Shown here: piece by piece, positions 24,582 to 32,400 of the stretch
Numbering within the stretch: position 1 is the first letter of the stretch
Layout of the letters: each line of letters starts with the position of its first letter
Source: Bin87 sp034423575
GTDB taxonomy: Bacteria > Chloroflexota > Dehalococcoidia > Lucifugimonadales > UBA3495
NCBI GenBank assembly: GCA_034423575.1
Contig: DAOUIF010000086.1
Coordinates: 1-64,000 of the forward strand
DNA length: 64,000 nt
Direction: 5' to 3'
Translations under genes and position numbers: made by a program
Notes under the pieces: generated by a model
Database searches by the model: none
What the model saw: only the letters and a program-made list of their open reading frames with translations
Told to the model about the DNA's origin: nothing

Positions 24582-25034
24582 ATGAAATACCGGGTATTGC
24601 TGCACAAATCGGAAGAAGGCTACTTCGCGGTTTCGCCCCACTTCCCGACCTGCAACGCACAGAGTTCCACGGCTGAGGACGCATTGGAAACTGTCCGCTA
24701 CGCGCTACAGGATCACCTCGCCGTGCGCAAAGACTTGCGCTGGGGTGACGTCCTCGGGAGCGACAACATCAAATCGGTGGACGTTGAAGTTGACACGGTA
24801 CGGGAAACGACGATGCGCTACCAGATACGGATGATCAAGGATTGCGAAGGCTACGCGGTATCCTGCCCCATGTTGCCCGGCTGTGTCTCCCAGGGTGACA
24901 CTTTCGAGGAGGCGCTGGCAAACATCCAAATCGCTATCCGCGAGTGGCTCATCTCCGTCCAGGAAGTGCTGCTGTTGGGCGAGCCGGATGTCGAGATTAT
25001 CGAGGTTGCCGAAGGGGAGGAGGTGGATCTCTAA
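24582..25034 (+). CDS. Double HicB-like antitoxin
   Basis: 150 residues from the ATG at 24582 (GAGGTGA upstream). Two HicB-type partial RNase H-fold domains in a row: residues 1-48 (YRVLLHKSEEGYFAVSPHFP) and 77-125 (YQIRMIKDCEGYAVSCPMLP). Both carry the G-Y/F-V-SCP-LPGC-type pattern and a following helix EALxxI. The usual C-terminal DNA-binding ribbon-helix-helix is not evident. It probably neutralises the HicA-like product encoded three bases later. A TATAAT at 24488-24493 may be the promoter. Confidence 0.75.
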   Translation: MKYRVLLHKSEEGYFAVSPHFPTCNAQSSTAEDALETVRYALQDHLAVRKDLRWGDVLGSDNIKSVDVEVDTVRETTMRYQIRMIKDCEGYAVSCPMLPGCVSQGDTFEEALANIQIAIREWLISVQEVLLLGEPDVEIIEVAEGEEVDL

Positions 25035-25037
25035 ACG

Positions 25038-25250
25038 ATGCCCAGAGTCCCAGGTATCAGTTACCACCGGGCAGTTAGAGCGTTGGAGAAGGCTGGCTTC
25101 TGGGTGGATCGTGAGACGAAGCACACTGTAATGAAGAACAACGGGATCACAGTGTCCGTTCCGCGGCACAATTCGATAAATCCTTTCACTATGGGCGGCA
25201 TAATTACCAAGGCCGGGCTCACCGTTGAAGAATTCCGCGAACTGCTGTGA
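25038..25250 (+). CDS. HicA-like mRNA interferase toxin
   Basis: 70 residues. It has the double-stranded RNA-binding-like HicA fold pattern: RALEKAGFWVDRETKHTVMK with the expected catalytic His, then VSVPRHNSINPFTMGGIITKAG and VEEF at the end. HicA cleaves mRNA when free of HicB. It follows the double HicB at a spacing of three bases, with the GAGGAGG ribosome site inside the end of that gene, so the pair is a type II toxin-antitoxin module, in the order antitoxin then toxin. Confidence 0.8.
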   Translation: MPRVPGISYHRAVRALEKAGFWVDRETKHTVMKNNGITVSVPRHNSINPFTMGGIITKAGLTVEEFRELL

Positions 25251-25271
25251 TCCGCGCAACCACAATTCCCA

Positions 25272-25300
25272 TTGACCTGCCCCATTCGCCGCATTAGCAT
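25272..25300 (+). promoter_or_regulatory. Promoter giving a near-leaderless nucleotidyltransferase mRNA
   Basis: TTGACC (25272-25277), 17-base spacer, TAGCAT (25295-25300). The ATG is at 25310, only nine bases after the -10, and no Shine-Dalgarno is present between. Confidence 0.6.
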
Positions 25301-25309
25301 ACCCTCGCC

Positions 25310-26038
25310 ATGTACGCACTGATTCTCGCCGGCGGCAAGGGCGAAAGGCTGCGGCCCATGACCAACACCGTGCCCAAGCCCATGATCGTCCTGTGCGGTC
25401 GCCCCATCCTCTGGCATCAGGTCCGCTGGCTCCGCAAGGCCGGCGTCACCGATGTCGTGTTCCTGGTGGGCCACCTCGCCGACGCGGTGGAGGACTATTT
25501 TGGCGACGGCGGCGATTACGGCATCCGCGCCCACTACAGTCGCGAGGATGCTCCCCTCGGTCGTGGTGGCGCGCTCCGCCAGGGCCTGGCCTCCGTCCCC
25601 CATGATGACCGCCCCGTGATCGCCACCAACGGCGACGTCATCACCGATGCTTCGTTGGCCGACCTTATCGCCGACTACCATTACCGCCGCCGGGTGAACC
25701 CGGCCCACTGCGCCACCATCCTCACCGCGCCCATGACCAGCCCCTACGGTATCGTGGACACCGGCGCCGACGGCCTCGTGGACCAATTCCGTGAAAAGGC
25801 GGTGCTTCCCTACGCCATCAACGGAGGCGTCTACGTTTTTCACCCGGGCATCGGTGAGCTGTTGCCCGAGCTGGGTGATCACGAGACCGCCACTTTCCCC
25901 AACCTGGCTGCCGAGGGCCGCATGTCCGCCGTGTCGACAGATGCCTTCTGGCGGAGTGTGGACTCCCCAAAGGACTTGCGCGAAGCGGAAGAATATCTGT
26001 CCTCCGTGGTTGCCGTACCAACCGAGGCGTCGTTGTGA
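25310..26038 (+). CDS. Sugar-phosphate nucleotidyltransferase
   Basis: 242 residues of the NTP-transferase (GT-A-like) family, which activates hexose 1-phosphates to NDP-sugars. The signature LAGGKGERLRPMT with PKPM is at 5-25, the metal-binding region is TNGDVITD (about 107-114), and INGGVYVF and FWRSVDSPKDL follow. Its length and lack of a C-terminal beta-helix resemble short mannose-1-phosphate guanylyltransferase or RmlA-type enzymes; the sugar cannot be told. It overlaps the following moxR gene by 4 bases (GTGA), so the two are coupled, although no functional link is obvious. Confidence 0.85.
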   Translation: MYALILAGGKGERLRPMTNTVPKPMIVLCGRPILWHQVRWLRKAGVTDVVFLVGHLADAVEDYFGDGGDYGIRAHYSREDAPLGRGGALRQGLASVPHDDRPVIATNGDVITDASLADLIADYHYRRRVNPAHCATILTAPMTSPYGIVDTGADGLVDQFREKAVLPYAINGGVYVFHPGIGELLPELGDHETATFPNLAAEGRMSAVSTDAFWRSVDSPKDLREAEEYLSSVVAVPTEASL

Positions 26039-26988
26039 TAACCGCAGCCCAGGCGCAGCAGATCGCGGACACCGCCGCCAGGATCCGCGACAACATCCAA
26101 CTGGCCATCGTGGGCAAGGATGAGGTCATCGAGTACACCCTGGCCGCCCTCTTTAGCGCGGGGCACATCCTGGTTGAGGACGTGCCCGGGATCGGCAAAA
26201 CCACCCTCGCCCGCTCGCTGGCCTACTCTTTGGACTGCGAGTTCCGCCGCATCCAGTTCACTCCCGATCTGATGCCCTCGGACATCACCGGCATCCATTA
26301 CTACAACCAGCACAACGGGCAGTTCGAATTTCGCCCCGGCCCGGTGATCTCCCAGGTTGTCCTGGCCGACGAGATCAACCGCGCCACACCCAGGACCCAA
26401 TCGGCGCTGCTGGAAGCCATGGCCGAGCGGCAGGTCACCGTCGATCAGGATACGGTGCCGTTGCCCGCGCCTTTCCTGGTGCTGGCCACCCAGAACCCCA
26501 TCGAACTCGAGGGCACCTTCCCGCTGCCCGAGGCGCAGATCGACCGCTTCCTGCTGCGCCTCCGCCTCGGCTACCCCTCTGAAGACGACGAGACCGCCAT
26601 GCTGGAGCGCTTCGAAGACGCCGATCCGCTGGGTTCCCTTGGGCCCGTGGCGTCTGCGGACGATGTTCTCCGCATCCAGGGACTGGTTCGCCAGGTCTAC
26701 ATCGATCCCGTCCTCCGCGGCTATCTGGTCCAGGTGATCCGCGCCACACGCGAGCATCCCGACGTTGAACTTGGGGCCAGCCCTCGCGCCACCCTGGGCC
26801 TGTATCGTTGTGCCCAGGCCCTGGCGGGCATCCGCGGCCAGGAGTACGTCACGCCCGACGACATCAAGACCCTGGCAACCCCCGCGCTGGCCCACCGCAT
26901 CATCCTCAAGAGCATGGCTCGCCTCCGCGAACGCAGCCAGGAGTCAGTGGTCAACGAAGTTCTCGAAGCCCAGACGGTGCCGGTCTGA
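26035..26988 (+). CDS. MoxR-type AAA+ ATPase
   Basis: 317 residues starting at GTG 26035. Walker A EDVPGIGKTTLA (about residues 46-57), Walker B VVLADEINRATPRTQSALLE, sensor 1 ATQNPIELEGTFPLPEAQ and the MoxR lid domain in the last 90 residues (ASPRATLGLYRCAQ). MoxR proteins act as chaperones that insert cofactors or assemble complexes, usually with a von Willebrand factor A protein; no such gene follows here. It is coupled to the nucleotidyltransferase gene by overlap. Confidence 0.92.
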   Translation: MITAAQAQQIADTAARIRDNIQLAIVGKDEVIEYTLAALFSAGHILVEDVPGIGKTTLARSLAYSLDCEFRRIQFTPDLMPSDITGIHYYNQHNGQFEFRPGPVISQVVLADEINRATPRTQSALLEAMAERQVTVDQDTVPLPAPFLVLATQNPIELEGTFPLPEAQIDRFLLRLRLGYPSEDDETAMLERFEDADPLGSLGPVASADDVLRIQGLVRQVYIDPVLRGYLVQVIRATREHPDVELGASPRATLGLYRCAQALAGIRGQEYVTPDDIKTLATPALAHRIILKSMARLRERSQESVVNEVLEAQTVPV

Positions 26989-27061
26989 CCGCATTTTTGA
27001 CTCAGGGAGGCGATACCGCCCGCGCCACCCCTGACAGGCCGTCACCCGGGTGACGCGTTCG

Positions 27062-27090
27062 TTGCGTTATCCCCGGCCCCTGCGTAGAAT
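27062..27090 (+). promoter_or_regulatory. Promoter of the glutaredoxin gene
   Basis: TTGCGT (27062-27067), 17-base spacer, TAGAAT (27085-27090). The gene start is 62 bases downstream. Confidence 0.6.
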
Positions 27091-27151
27091 TGGGCATCCT
27101 GATTTCCCACGGCCGGTTCTCGACCCCTGAATAGGACCATAGGAGAGCAAA

Positions 27152-27382
27152 TTGACCACCACTAATCAAACCGAAATCATCCTTTACACTCACCCTGATT
27201 GCCCCTTCTCCGCGCAGGCCAAGATGTACTACCGCCGCCAGCGCGTGGCCTACACCGAGATTGACGTGTCCAAGCAGCCCGACCAGGTGCCGGCCCTCCT
27301 GGAGCTGTCCGGCGGCGAGCGGATCACCCCGATCATCGTCGAGAACGGCGTTGTGACCATCGGCTTCGACGGCGGGTATTGA
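27152..27382 (+). CDS. Glutaredoxin-like small redox protein
   Basis: 76 residues, TTG start with AGGAGAG upstream. Thioredoxin-fold motif HPDCPFSAQAK (Cys19 with Ser instead of the second Cys, that is CxxS), then VSKQPDQVPALLELSGGERITPIIVENG containing the cis-proline segment TPI. The monothiol-type site suggests a deglutathionylation or reductant role, perhaps with bacillithiol or other thiols, not a classic dithiol reductant. A GC stem after the stop may act as a weak terminator. Confidence 0.8.
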   Translation: MTTTNQTEIILYTHPDCPFSAQAKMYYRRQRVAYTEIDVSKQPDQVPALLELSGGERITPIIVENGVVTIGFDGGY

Positions 27383-27438
27383 GACTTCTAACCCCGGGGC
27401 CGTGGGCCCCGCAAATCCCGCCAAAATAACGACATTGC

Positions 27439-27471
27439 TCCATTGCATTAATGGAACGCGCGTGCTAAACT
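27439..27471 (+). promoter_or_regulatory. recA promoter with overlapping palindrome (SOS-box candidate)
   Basis: TTGCAT (27443-27448), 17-base spacer, TAAACT (27466-27471). The palindrome TCCATT-N5-AATGGA (27439-27455) covers the -35. A LexA-type operator in this position would explain damage induction; the motif differs from both the E. coli and B. subtilis LexA boxes. Confidence 0.6.
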
Positions 27472-27508
27472 TCCCGTAAGTGCAAACCAGCCGTGCGGGA
27501 GGCTAACG

Positions 27509-28618
27509 ATGGCAATCAACCCCGAAACCCTGAATCTCGACAAGAACAAGCTGGCCGCCCTTGAGGTCGCTCTGGGCCGGATCGAAAAAGACCATGGCAA
27601 GGGCGCGGTGATGCGCGGCGACGAGCAGGTCGCCCACCTCATCACCAACGTGATCCCCACCGGCTCGCTGTCCCTGGACCTGGCCCTGGGCGTCGGTGGT
27701 CTGCCTCGTGGCCGCGTTACCGAGATCTACGGCGGGGAGTCGGCGGGCAAGTCCACCCTGGCCATCCACATCATGACCGAGACCCAGCGCATGGGCGGCC
27801 TCGCCGCCTACATCGACGCTGAGCACGCTCTGGATCCCCACTACGCCACCAACTGCGGCCTGGACCTGAACAACCTGCTCATCTCCCAGCCCGACTCCGC
27901 CGAGCAGGCTTTGGATATCACTGAGAAGCTGGTCAGCAGCGGCGCCGTTGACACCGTCGTCATCGACAGCGTGGCCGCCCTGGTTCCCCAGGCCGAGATC
28001 GAGGGCGACATGGGCGACGTCCACGTCGGCATGCAGGCGCGCTTGATGTCCCAGGCCCTGCGCAAGCTCACCGCTACTATCAACCGCTCCCGCACCGCGG
28101 TCGTTTTCATCAACCAGATCCGCGAGAAGATCGGAATCAGCTACGGCAGTCCTGAGGTCACCCCCGGTGGCCGAGCGCTCAAGTTCTACAGCTCCGTGCG
28201 CATTGACCTCCGCAGGAGTGAGTCGCTGAAGCAGGGATCGGAAATCATCGGCAGTCGTGTCCGCGCCCGTATAGTGAAGAACAAGGTCGCGGCTCCCTTC
28301 CGCGTAGCCGAGTTCGACATCATGTTCAACCAGGGCATCAGCAAGATGGGCGACCTGCTGGACATCGGCGTGAACCAGAACATCATCAAGAAGGCCGGCG
28401 CCTTCTACTCCTACGGCGAAACCCGCCTGGGACAGGGACGCGAAAACTCCAAGAACTTCCTCCTGGAGCACAGCGAAATCGCCGACGAGATTGAGGCCCT
28501 GATACGTGGTGACGAGCTGCCCGACGAAGATCTGCCAGACGTCAATGGTCACCTGGGCGGCTCGGCTGCCGATGCCGCTGCCTACATCGCCAACCCCAAC
28601 TCCGTCAGCCTGAACTAG
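27509..28618 (+). CDS. recA: Recombinase RecA
   Basis: 369 residues. ATP-dependent strand-exchange protein and SOS co-protease. Walker A is GGESAGKST (75-83) where most RecA proteins have GPESSGKTT. Walker B is VVIDSVAALVP; the L2 region is VVFINQIREKIGISYGSPEVTPGGRALKF in segments. The N-terminal helix and C-terminal domain are complete, with an acidic tail (ELPDEDLPD) expected to restrain DNA binding. RBS GGAGGC. RecX follows 34 bases later, as in many bacteria. Confidence 0.97.
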   Translation: MAINPETLNLDKNKLAALEVALGRIEKDHGKGAVMRGDEQVAHLITNVIPTGSLSLDLALGVGGLPRGRVTEIYGGESAGKSTLAIHIMTETQRMGGLAAYIDAEHALDPHYATNCGLDLNNLLISQPDSAEQALDITEKLVSSGAVDTVVIDSVAALVPQAEIEGDMGDVHVGMQARLMSQALRKLTATINRSRTAVVFINQIREKIGISYGSPEVTPGGRALKFYSSVRIDLRRSESLKQGSEIIGSRVRARIVKNKVAAPFRVAEFDIMFNQGISKMGDLLDIGVNQNIIKKAGAFYSYGETRLGQGRENSKNFLLEHSEIADEIEALIRGDELPDEDLPDVNGHLGGSAADAAAYIANPNSVSLN

Positions 28619-28652
28619 CAGGGCCGGCGAGACGCGTGGTTGGAGGTTCGGC

Positions 28653-29144
28653 TTGAAGACGCTAGAGAAATCGGCCTCCTATCCGGATGCCCTACAGGTG
28701 GCCCTGCGCTACGTCAGCTTCAAGCCCAGGACGGTTGCCGAGGTCCGGCGGCGCGTGGGCCGAGATTTCGAGCAGCCCGCCGTCGAGCAGGCGCTGACCT
28801 CCCTCAAGCGGTACGGCTACCTGGATGACGCGGAGTACGCCAGCCAATGGCGCAAGAGCCGTGATCGCCGCAAGCCGCGCGGTTCCTCGCTCATCCGTCG
28901 GGAGCTGCGCGCCAAGGGGATCGCCGAATCCATCATCCACGACGCCCTGGCTGGCTTGGACGAGGCCGACGCCGCCTATCGTGCGGGGGAGCGGCGCGCC
29001 CAGCGATTGCTCGCTCAGGGAACAATGCCCTACACGGATTTCCACCGGAAGATGTGGGACTACCTGCAGCGTCGGGGCTTCCGGTCCGGCGTGACTCGTG
29101 ACACCGTGCGCCGGCTCTGGGCGGAAGGCTCCTCCGCGGAGTGA
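28653..29144 (+). CDS. recX: RecA regulator RecX
   Basis: 163 residues, TTG start with TGGAGG seven to eight bases before. Tandem three-helix repeats typical of RecX are present: LRYVSFKPRTVAEVRRRV, LKRYGYLDDAEYASQWRKSR, IRRELRAKGIAESIIHDAL and WDYLQRRGFRSGVTRDTV. RecX binds the RecA filament and limits its growth. Position directly after recA supports the call and suggests co-transcription. Confidence 0.92.
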   Translation: MKTLEKSASYPDALQVALRYVSFKPRTVAEVRRRVGRDFEQPAVEQALTSLKRYGYLDDAEYASQWRKSRDRRKPRGSSLIRRELRAKGIAESIIHDALAGLDEADAAYRAGERRAQRLLAQGTMPYTDFHRKMWDYLQRRGFRSGVTRDTVRRLWAEGSSAE

Positions 29145-29171
29145 AGCAGGAGATTGCAAAGGCCTCTATGT

Positions 29172-29242
29172 CCGCTCATGGTGAGCCTGTCGAACCATGC
29201 TCGTCCGGTTCAGCCATCCTTCGACAAGCTCAGGATGAGCGG
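29172..29242. repeat. Palindromic intergenic repeat, family B
   Basis: CCGCTCATGGTGAGCCTGTC at the left and the inverse of CCGCTCATCCTGAGCTTGTC at the right form long arms around a short centre. Only this copy is seen in the window. It fills the gap between the convergent recX and the zinc-finger membrane protein gene and may act as a bidirectional terminator. Confidence 0.7.
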
Positions 29243-29271
29243 ATGAAGAGACGCCATCCGGCGCCGGTCCC

Positions 29272-29781
29272 TTACAGTCGGACCCGGGCGATGGCGATCA
29301 GCACGCCTCCGATCAGGGCGAGAATGCCCCACAGGCTTAACACCAGACCTCCGGTCAGGATCATGGCCACCAGCGAGCTGAGCACGACCGTCCCGCCGGC
29401 GATGTACATCAGGCCCTTGCTTCGTTTCAGGTTGACCACCCGGCTGATGATCTCACCCGCCGCGTATCCCACGACCACGGGCGTTGCCACCAGCGCAATG
29501 AGCCGTGTGCCGGTGAAGAACAGCAGGGTGAGCCACAGGATCACGCCCAGGATCCCGATTGCGGCTGCCGCAACCGCTGCCTTGGCGTAGTTCGCCGGCC
29601 GGACGTCGAAGGTCGGCAATGGCACCGGCCTTCCGCACTCCCGGCAGCGGATGCCCACCGGAGCCTGCACTAGGCATTCCGTGCAGATCGGCCGCTGGCA
29701 CTGGCTGCACGACAACCCCGTGGGCACCGCCGGATGCCAGTGGCAGGTCATCGCCTGAGAATCGGTTTGCTGTTCTGCCAT
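29272..29781 (-). CDS. B-box-type zinc-finger membrane protein
   Basis: 169 residues from the ATG at 29781. The N-terminal 45 residues hold a Cys/His cluster (TCHWHPAVPTGLSCSQCQRP, then ICTECLVQAPVGIRCRECG) resembling a B-box or double zinc-ribbon, often found before rhomboid or other membrane domains in Actinobacteria and Chloroflexota. Three to four hydrophobic segments follow (about 68-92, 95-112, 125-145, 148-165). No catalytic motif is visible. Function unknown; the zinc module is probably cytoplasmic. Confidence 0.65.
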   Translation of the reverse strand: MAEQQTDSQAMTCHWHPAVPTGLSCSQCQRPICTECLVQAPVGIRCRECGRPVPLPTFDVRPANYAKAAVAAAAIGILGVILWLTLLFFTGTRLIALVATPVVVGYAAGEIISRVVNLKRSKGLMYIAGGTVVLSSLVAMILTGGLVLSLWGILALIGGVLIAIARVRL

Positions 29782-29876
29782 ACCCGTGTTATCCCTTGGT
29801 CGCTTTCCGATATCTTCAAATTGTCGTTCGATATGAAGCACGGCTCTGGCTATGCCAAGCTGAGTGCACTAGGCGG

Positions 29877-30593
29877 TTACCGCCCCTGGTTCCGGTACTC
29901 GGCGGTGCGCGCGAGCCACTCCTCCCGGTCTGCGATGTCCCGATCCCGGAGCAGCCGGTTGAGCAACACCGTGCTCCGGGACAAGTCCTGGGGCGCCGGC
30001 TGCCCGTTGGACGCCAGGCGCTTCAGCAGTATCAGTACCGCTCCCGCCGCCCCGAACACTGCCAACTGCTCGTTCCCACCTACCAGCAGCAACCGCTCCG
30101 GCCACGCCATAGCTATTAGGGGGAGCGCAATCATCACCACGAGCATCCATTCCGCCGACCGTCGCGTCACTCGCCATCCCACCACGTACAGGGCCAGGCA
30201 GGCCGCAAAAAAGATCGGCGACATACCCAATATGCCGCCGGCCCATGCGCCTACGCTCCGGCCCCCCGTGAACCGGAGGAATGGCGACCAGTTGTTGCCT
30301 AAAATCGTGAAGAGCGGCGTCAGCATCAGCCACCAGGGCATCTCCGACAGGCCCAGCGCGTAATACCCGACCAGGATCGGCCCGGCGCCCCGTCCCATGT
30401 CGATGACCGCGATCGGCAGCCACCACTTCCTTCCCATCTGGCTGGCGAAATTGCTGGCCCCCACGTTGCCGCTGCCGTGCTGGCGAAGGTCGATGCCACC
30501 CAGGACCCGACCCAGAAGATACGAGATCGGAAGCGCCCCGATGAGATAGGCGACCACCCACAGGCCAATCAGCGTTGCGGCATCGCCCGACAT
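29877..30593 (-). CDS. plsY: Glycerol-3-phosphate acyltransferase PlsY, divergent
   Basis: 238 residues with about six membrane spans. Motif 1 HGSGNVGASN (about 39-48) matches PlsY (S-x-x-GNxGxTN). Motif 2 reads GNNWSPFLRFTGGRSVGA, where typical enzymes have GHxxPVFLxFKGGKGVA; the His and both Lys are replaced by Asn, Thr and Arg-Ser. PlsY moves an acyl group from acyl-phosphate to glycerol 3-phosphate, the first step of phospholipid synthesis. The last 40 residues are a charged extension. Because of the motif 2 changes, activity or donor preference may differ. Confidence 0.8.
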   Translation of the reverse strand: MSGDAATLIGLWVVAYLIGALPISYLLGRVLGGIDLRQHGSGNVGASNFASQMGRKWWLPIAVIDMGRGAGPILVGYYALGLSEMPWWLMLTPLFTILGNNWSPFLRFTGGRSVGAWAGGILGMSPIFFAACLALYVVGWRVTRRSAEWMLVVMIALPLIAMAWPERLLLVGGNEQLAVFGAAGAVLILLKRLASNGQPAPQDLSRSTVLLNRLLRDRDIADREEWLARTAEYRNQGR

Positions 30594-30635
30594 GTCGGCA
30601 ACCTCACCGTTGCCCCGTCCTGGTGCGGCCGCGCG

Positions 30636-31508
30636 TTACCGGCGCGACGCCAACTGCCGGGCGGCTTCCTCCAGCCGCTCCACCGTTTCCATGGGCGGCC
30701 CGTTGACGCCGGGAAGCGGCTCCCGTGAGTTCCCGCTGTGGTGATAGTCGCTCCCGCCGCACGGGATCAGGTCGTAGGCCCGCGCCACGTCGGCCAGCCA
30801 GTCCACCGTTGCCTCGTCATACATGGCGTAGTGGACTTCCATGCCGTGCAGACCGGCGGCCTTCAGCTCCTCGACCGTCTCGATCAGCGATTGTTCCGGC
30901 TCGGGCTCGTTGCCCCGCCGCTCGAACCACGGGTGCGCGAATACCGCCACGCCGCCCACGTCGTTCAGCAGTTTCACGGCGTCGGGTGGGGTCAGTTTCG
31001 ACCGCTCCACGTATGCCTTGCCGTTGCGCCCCAGGTATTCCCGGAACGCCTCCGATGGCTCGGGGAAATAACCCTTCTCCACCAGTGCCTGGGCGATGTG
31101 CGGCCGCCCCACCGAGGCGTCGCCGGCTATCTCCAGCACCCGCTCCCACTCGATTTCCATGCCGAACTCGGCCAGCTTGCGCACCATGCCCTCGCCGCGG
31201 GCGAGGCGGCCCTCGCGGAACCCCGCCAGCATCTCTTGGAAGCCGGCGTCTTCGATGTCCATGAAGTAGCCGAGCATGTGCACTTCTCCGCCCGGTACGT
31301 CGCAACTCAGCTCGATGCCGGGAATCAGCCGCATGCCCTGGATCCGTTTCACCGCTCGCTGGGCTTCTTCCAGGCCAGCCGTGGTGTCGTGATCGCTCAC
31401 CGAAATGGTCCGCAGCCCCTTGGACGCGGTCAGTTCCACCAACTCCGTCGGGGTCAGCCGTCCGTCCGACGCGGTGGTGTGCAGGTGCAGGTCAACAGAT
31501 ATTGCCAT
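30636..31508 (-). CDS. PHP-domain phosphoesterase (TrpH/YciV-like)
   Basis: 290 residues. The first PHP motif DLHLHTTASDG (6-16) and second SVSDHDTTAGL (about 37-47) supply metal-binding His and Asp residues. Further PHP motifs appear as IPGIELSCD, VFAHPWFE and GGSDYHHSG near the C-terminus. Proteins of this subfamily hydrolyse 3',5'-nucleoside bisphosphates or act as 5'-3' exonucleases on RNA ends. It lies in a minus-strand run with two other RNA-related genes, ymdB and rny, which fits an RNA-turnover role. Confidence 0.88.
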   Translation of the reverse strand: MAISVDLHLHTTASDGRLTPTELVELTASKGLRTISVSDHDTTAGLEEAQRAVKRIQGMRLIPGIELSCDVPGGEVHMLGYFMDIEDAGFQEMLAGFREGRLARGEGMVRKLAEFGMEIEWERVLEIAGDASVGRPHIAQALVEKGYFPEPSEAFREYLGRNGKAYVERSKLTPPDAVKLLNDVGGVAVFAHPWFERRGNEPEPEQSLIETVEELKAAGLHGMEVHYAMYDEATVDWLADVARAYDLIPCGGSDYHHSGNSREPLPGVNGPPMETVERLEEAARQLASRR

Positions 31509-31541
31509 CAGGTTTCCCCATATGCGTGGGTGTCGTTCTCG

Positions 31542-32318
31542 TTATACATCAATCCGGCGGTCGATCCGCACGATGTCCGTGGCGTGGCCGGTTTCGTCGT
31601 CGATGTCAATCAGCACGGAGTTCAGGATGCATGCGCCCTTGGCCGGCTCGAACCGTTGGGGCAGGCCCGTGCGGAACCGTTCCAGCACCGGCGCGACCTC
31701 GGTGCCGATGACCGAGTCCTGAGGGCCCGTCATGCCCAGGTCGCTGACGTAGGCGGTGCCTCCCGGCATGATGCGCGCGTCGGCCGTGGCGACGTGGGTG
31801 TGCGTGCCGACCACGGCGCTCACCCGGCCGTCCAGGTACCAGGCTAACCCCTGCTTCTCGGAGGTCGCTTCGGCGTGGAAGTCCACCACCACGGTTTTCG
31901 GGGCGAAACCCAGCTCGGTTTCCGCTTCGGCCAGCCGCTTGTCGGCCTCGCGGAACGGGCAGTCGATGGGCGGCATGAACACCCGTCCCTGGAGGTTCAT
32001 CACCATGACGTCGCCGAACATCATCCAGCCGCGACCCGGCGCGCCGTAGTAGTTGGCCGGCCGGAGCAACGGCAACTCCTCCATGTGGGGCAGGATCTCT
32101 TTTTTATCCCAGATGTGGTTGCCCGAGGTCATCACGTCGACGCCGGCCTGCAACAGGGCGTTGGCCGTTTTGGGGGTGAGGCCGAATCCACCGGCGGTGT
32201 TCTCCGCGTTGGCGGTGACCAGATCAATGTCCAGCTCGCGGCGCAACTCGGGCAGCAACCGGGAAAGAGCGTTCCGGCCCGGTTTGCCGATTATGTCCCC
32301 GATCATCAACACTCGCAT
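31542..32318 (-). CDS. ymdB: YmdB-type metallophosphoesterase (TIGR00282 family)
   Basis: 258 residues. Dinuclear-metal phosphoesterase motifs: GDIIGKPGR (7-15), NAENTAGGFG (about 37-46), SGNHIWDKKE, VDFHAEATSEK and VGTHTHVATADARI. The B. subtilis homologue hydrolyses 2',3'-cyclic nucleotides and influences biofilm switching. It sits directly downstream of rny, an arrangement kept across Firmicutes and other phyla, and ends 34 bases before the PHP gene. Confidence 0.93.
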   Translation of the reverse strand: MRVLMIGDIIGKPGRNALSRLLPELRRELDIDLVTANAENTAGGFGLTPKTANALLQAGVDVMTSGNHIWDKKEILPHMEELPLLRPANYYGAPGRGWMMFGDVMVMNLQGRVFMPPIDCPFREADKRLAEAETELGFAPKTVVVDFHAEATSEKQGLAWYLDGRVSAVVGTHTHVATADARIMPGGTAYVSDLGMTGPQDSVIGTEVAPVLERFRTGLPQRFEPAKGACILNSVLIDIDDETGHATDIVRIDRRIDV

Positions 32319-32400
32319 AACATGATCCGAAATGGGCTACGCTGTAAGGGGCGACGCACGGTCGCCCCTCATAATCGCGCCGTTGCTCCCAACTGGGCGG

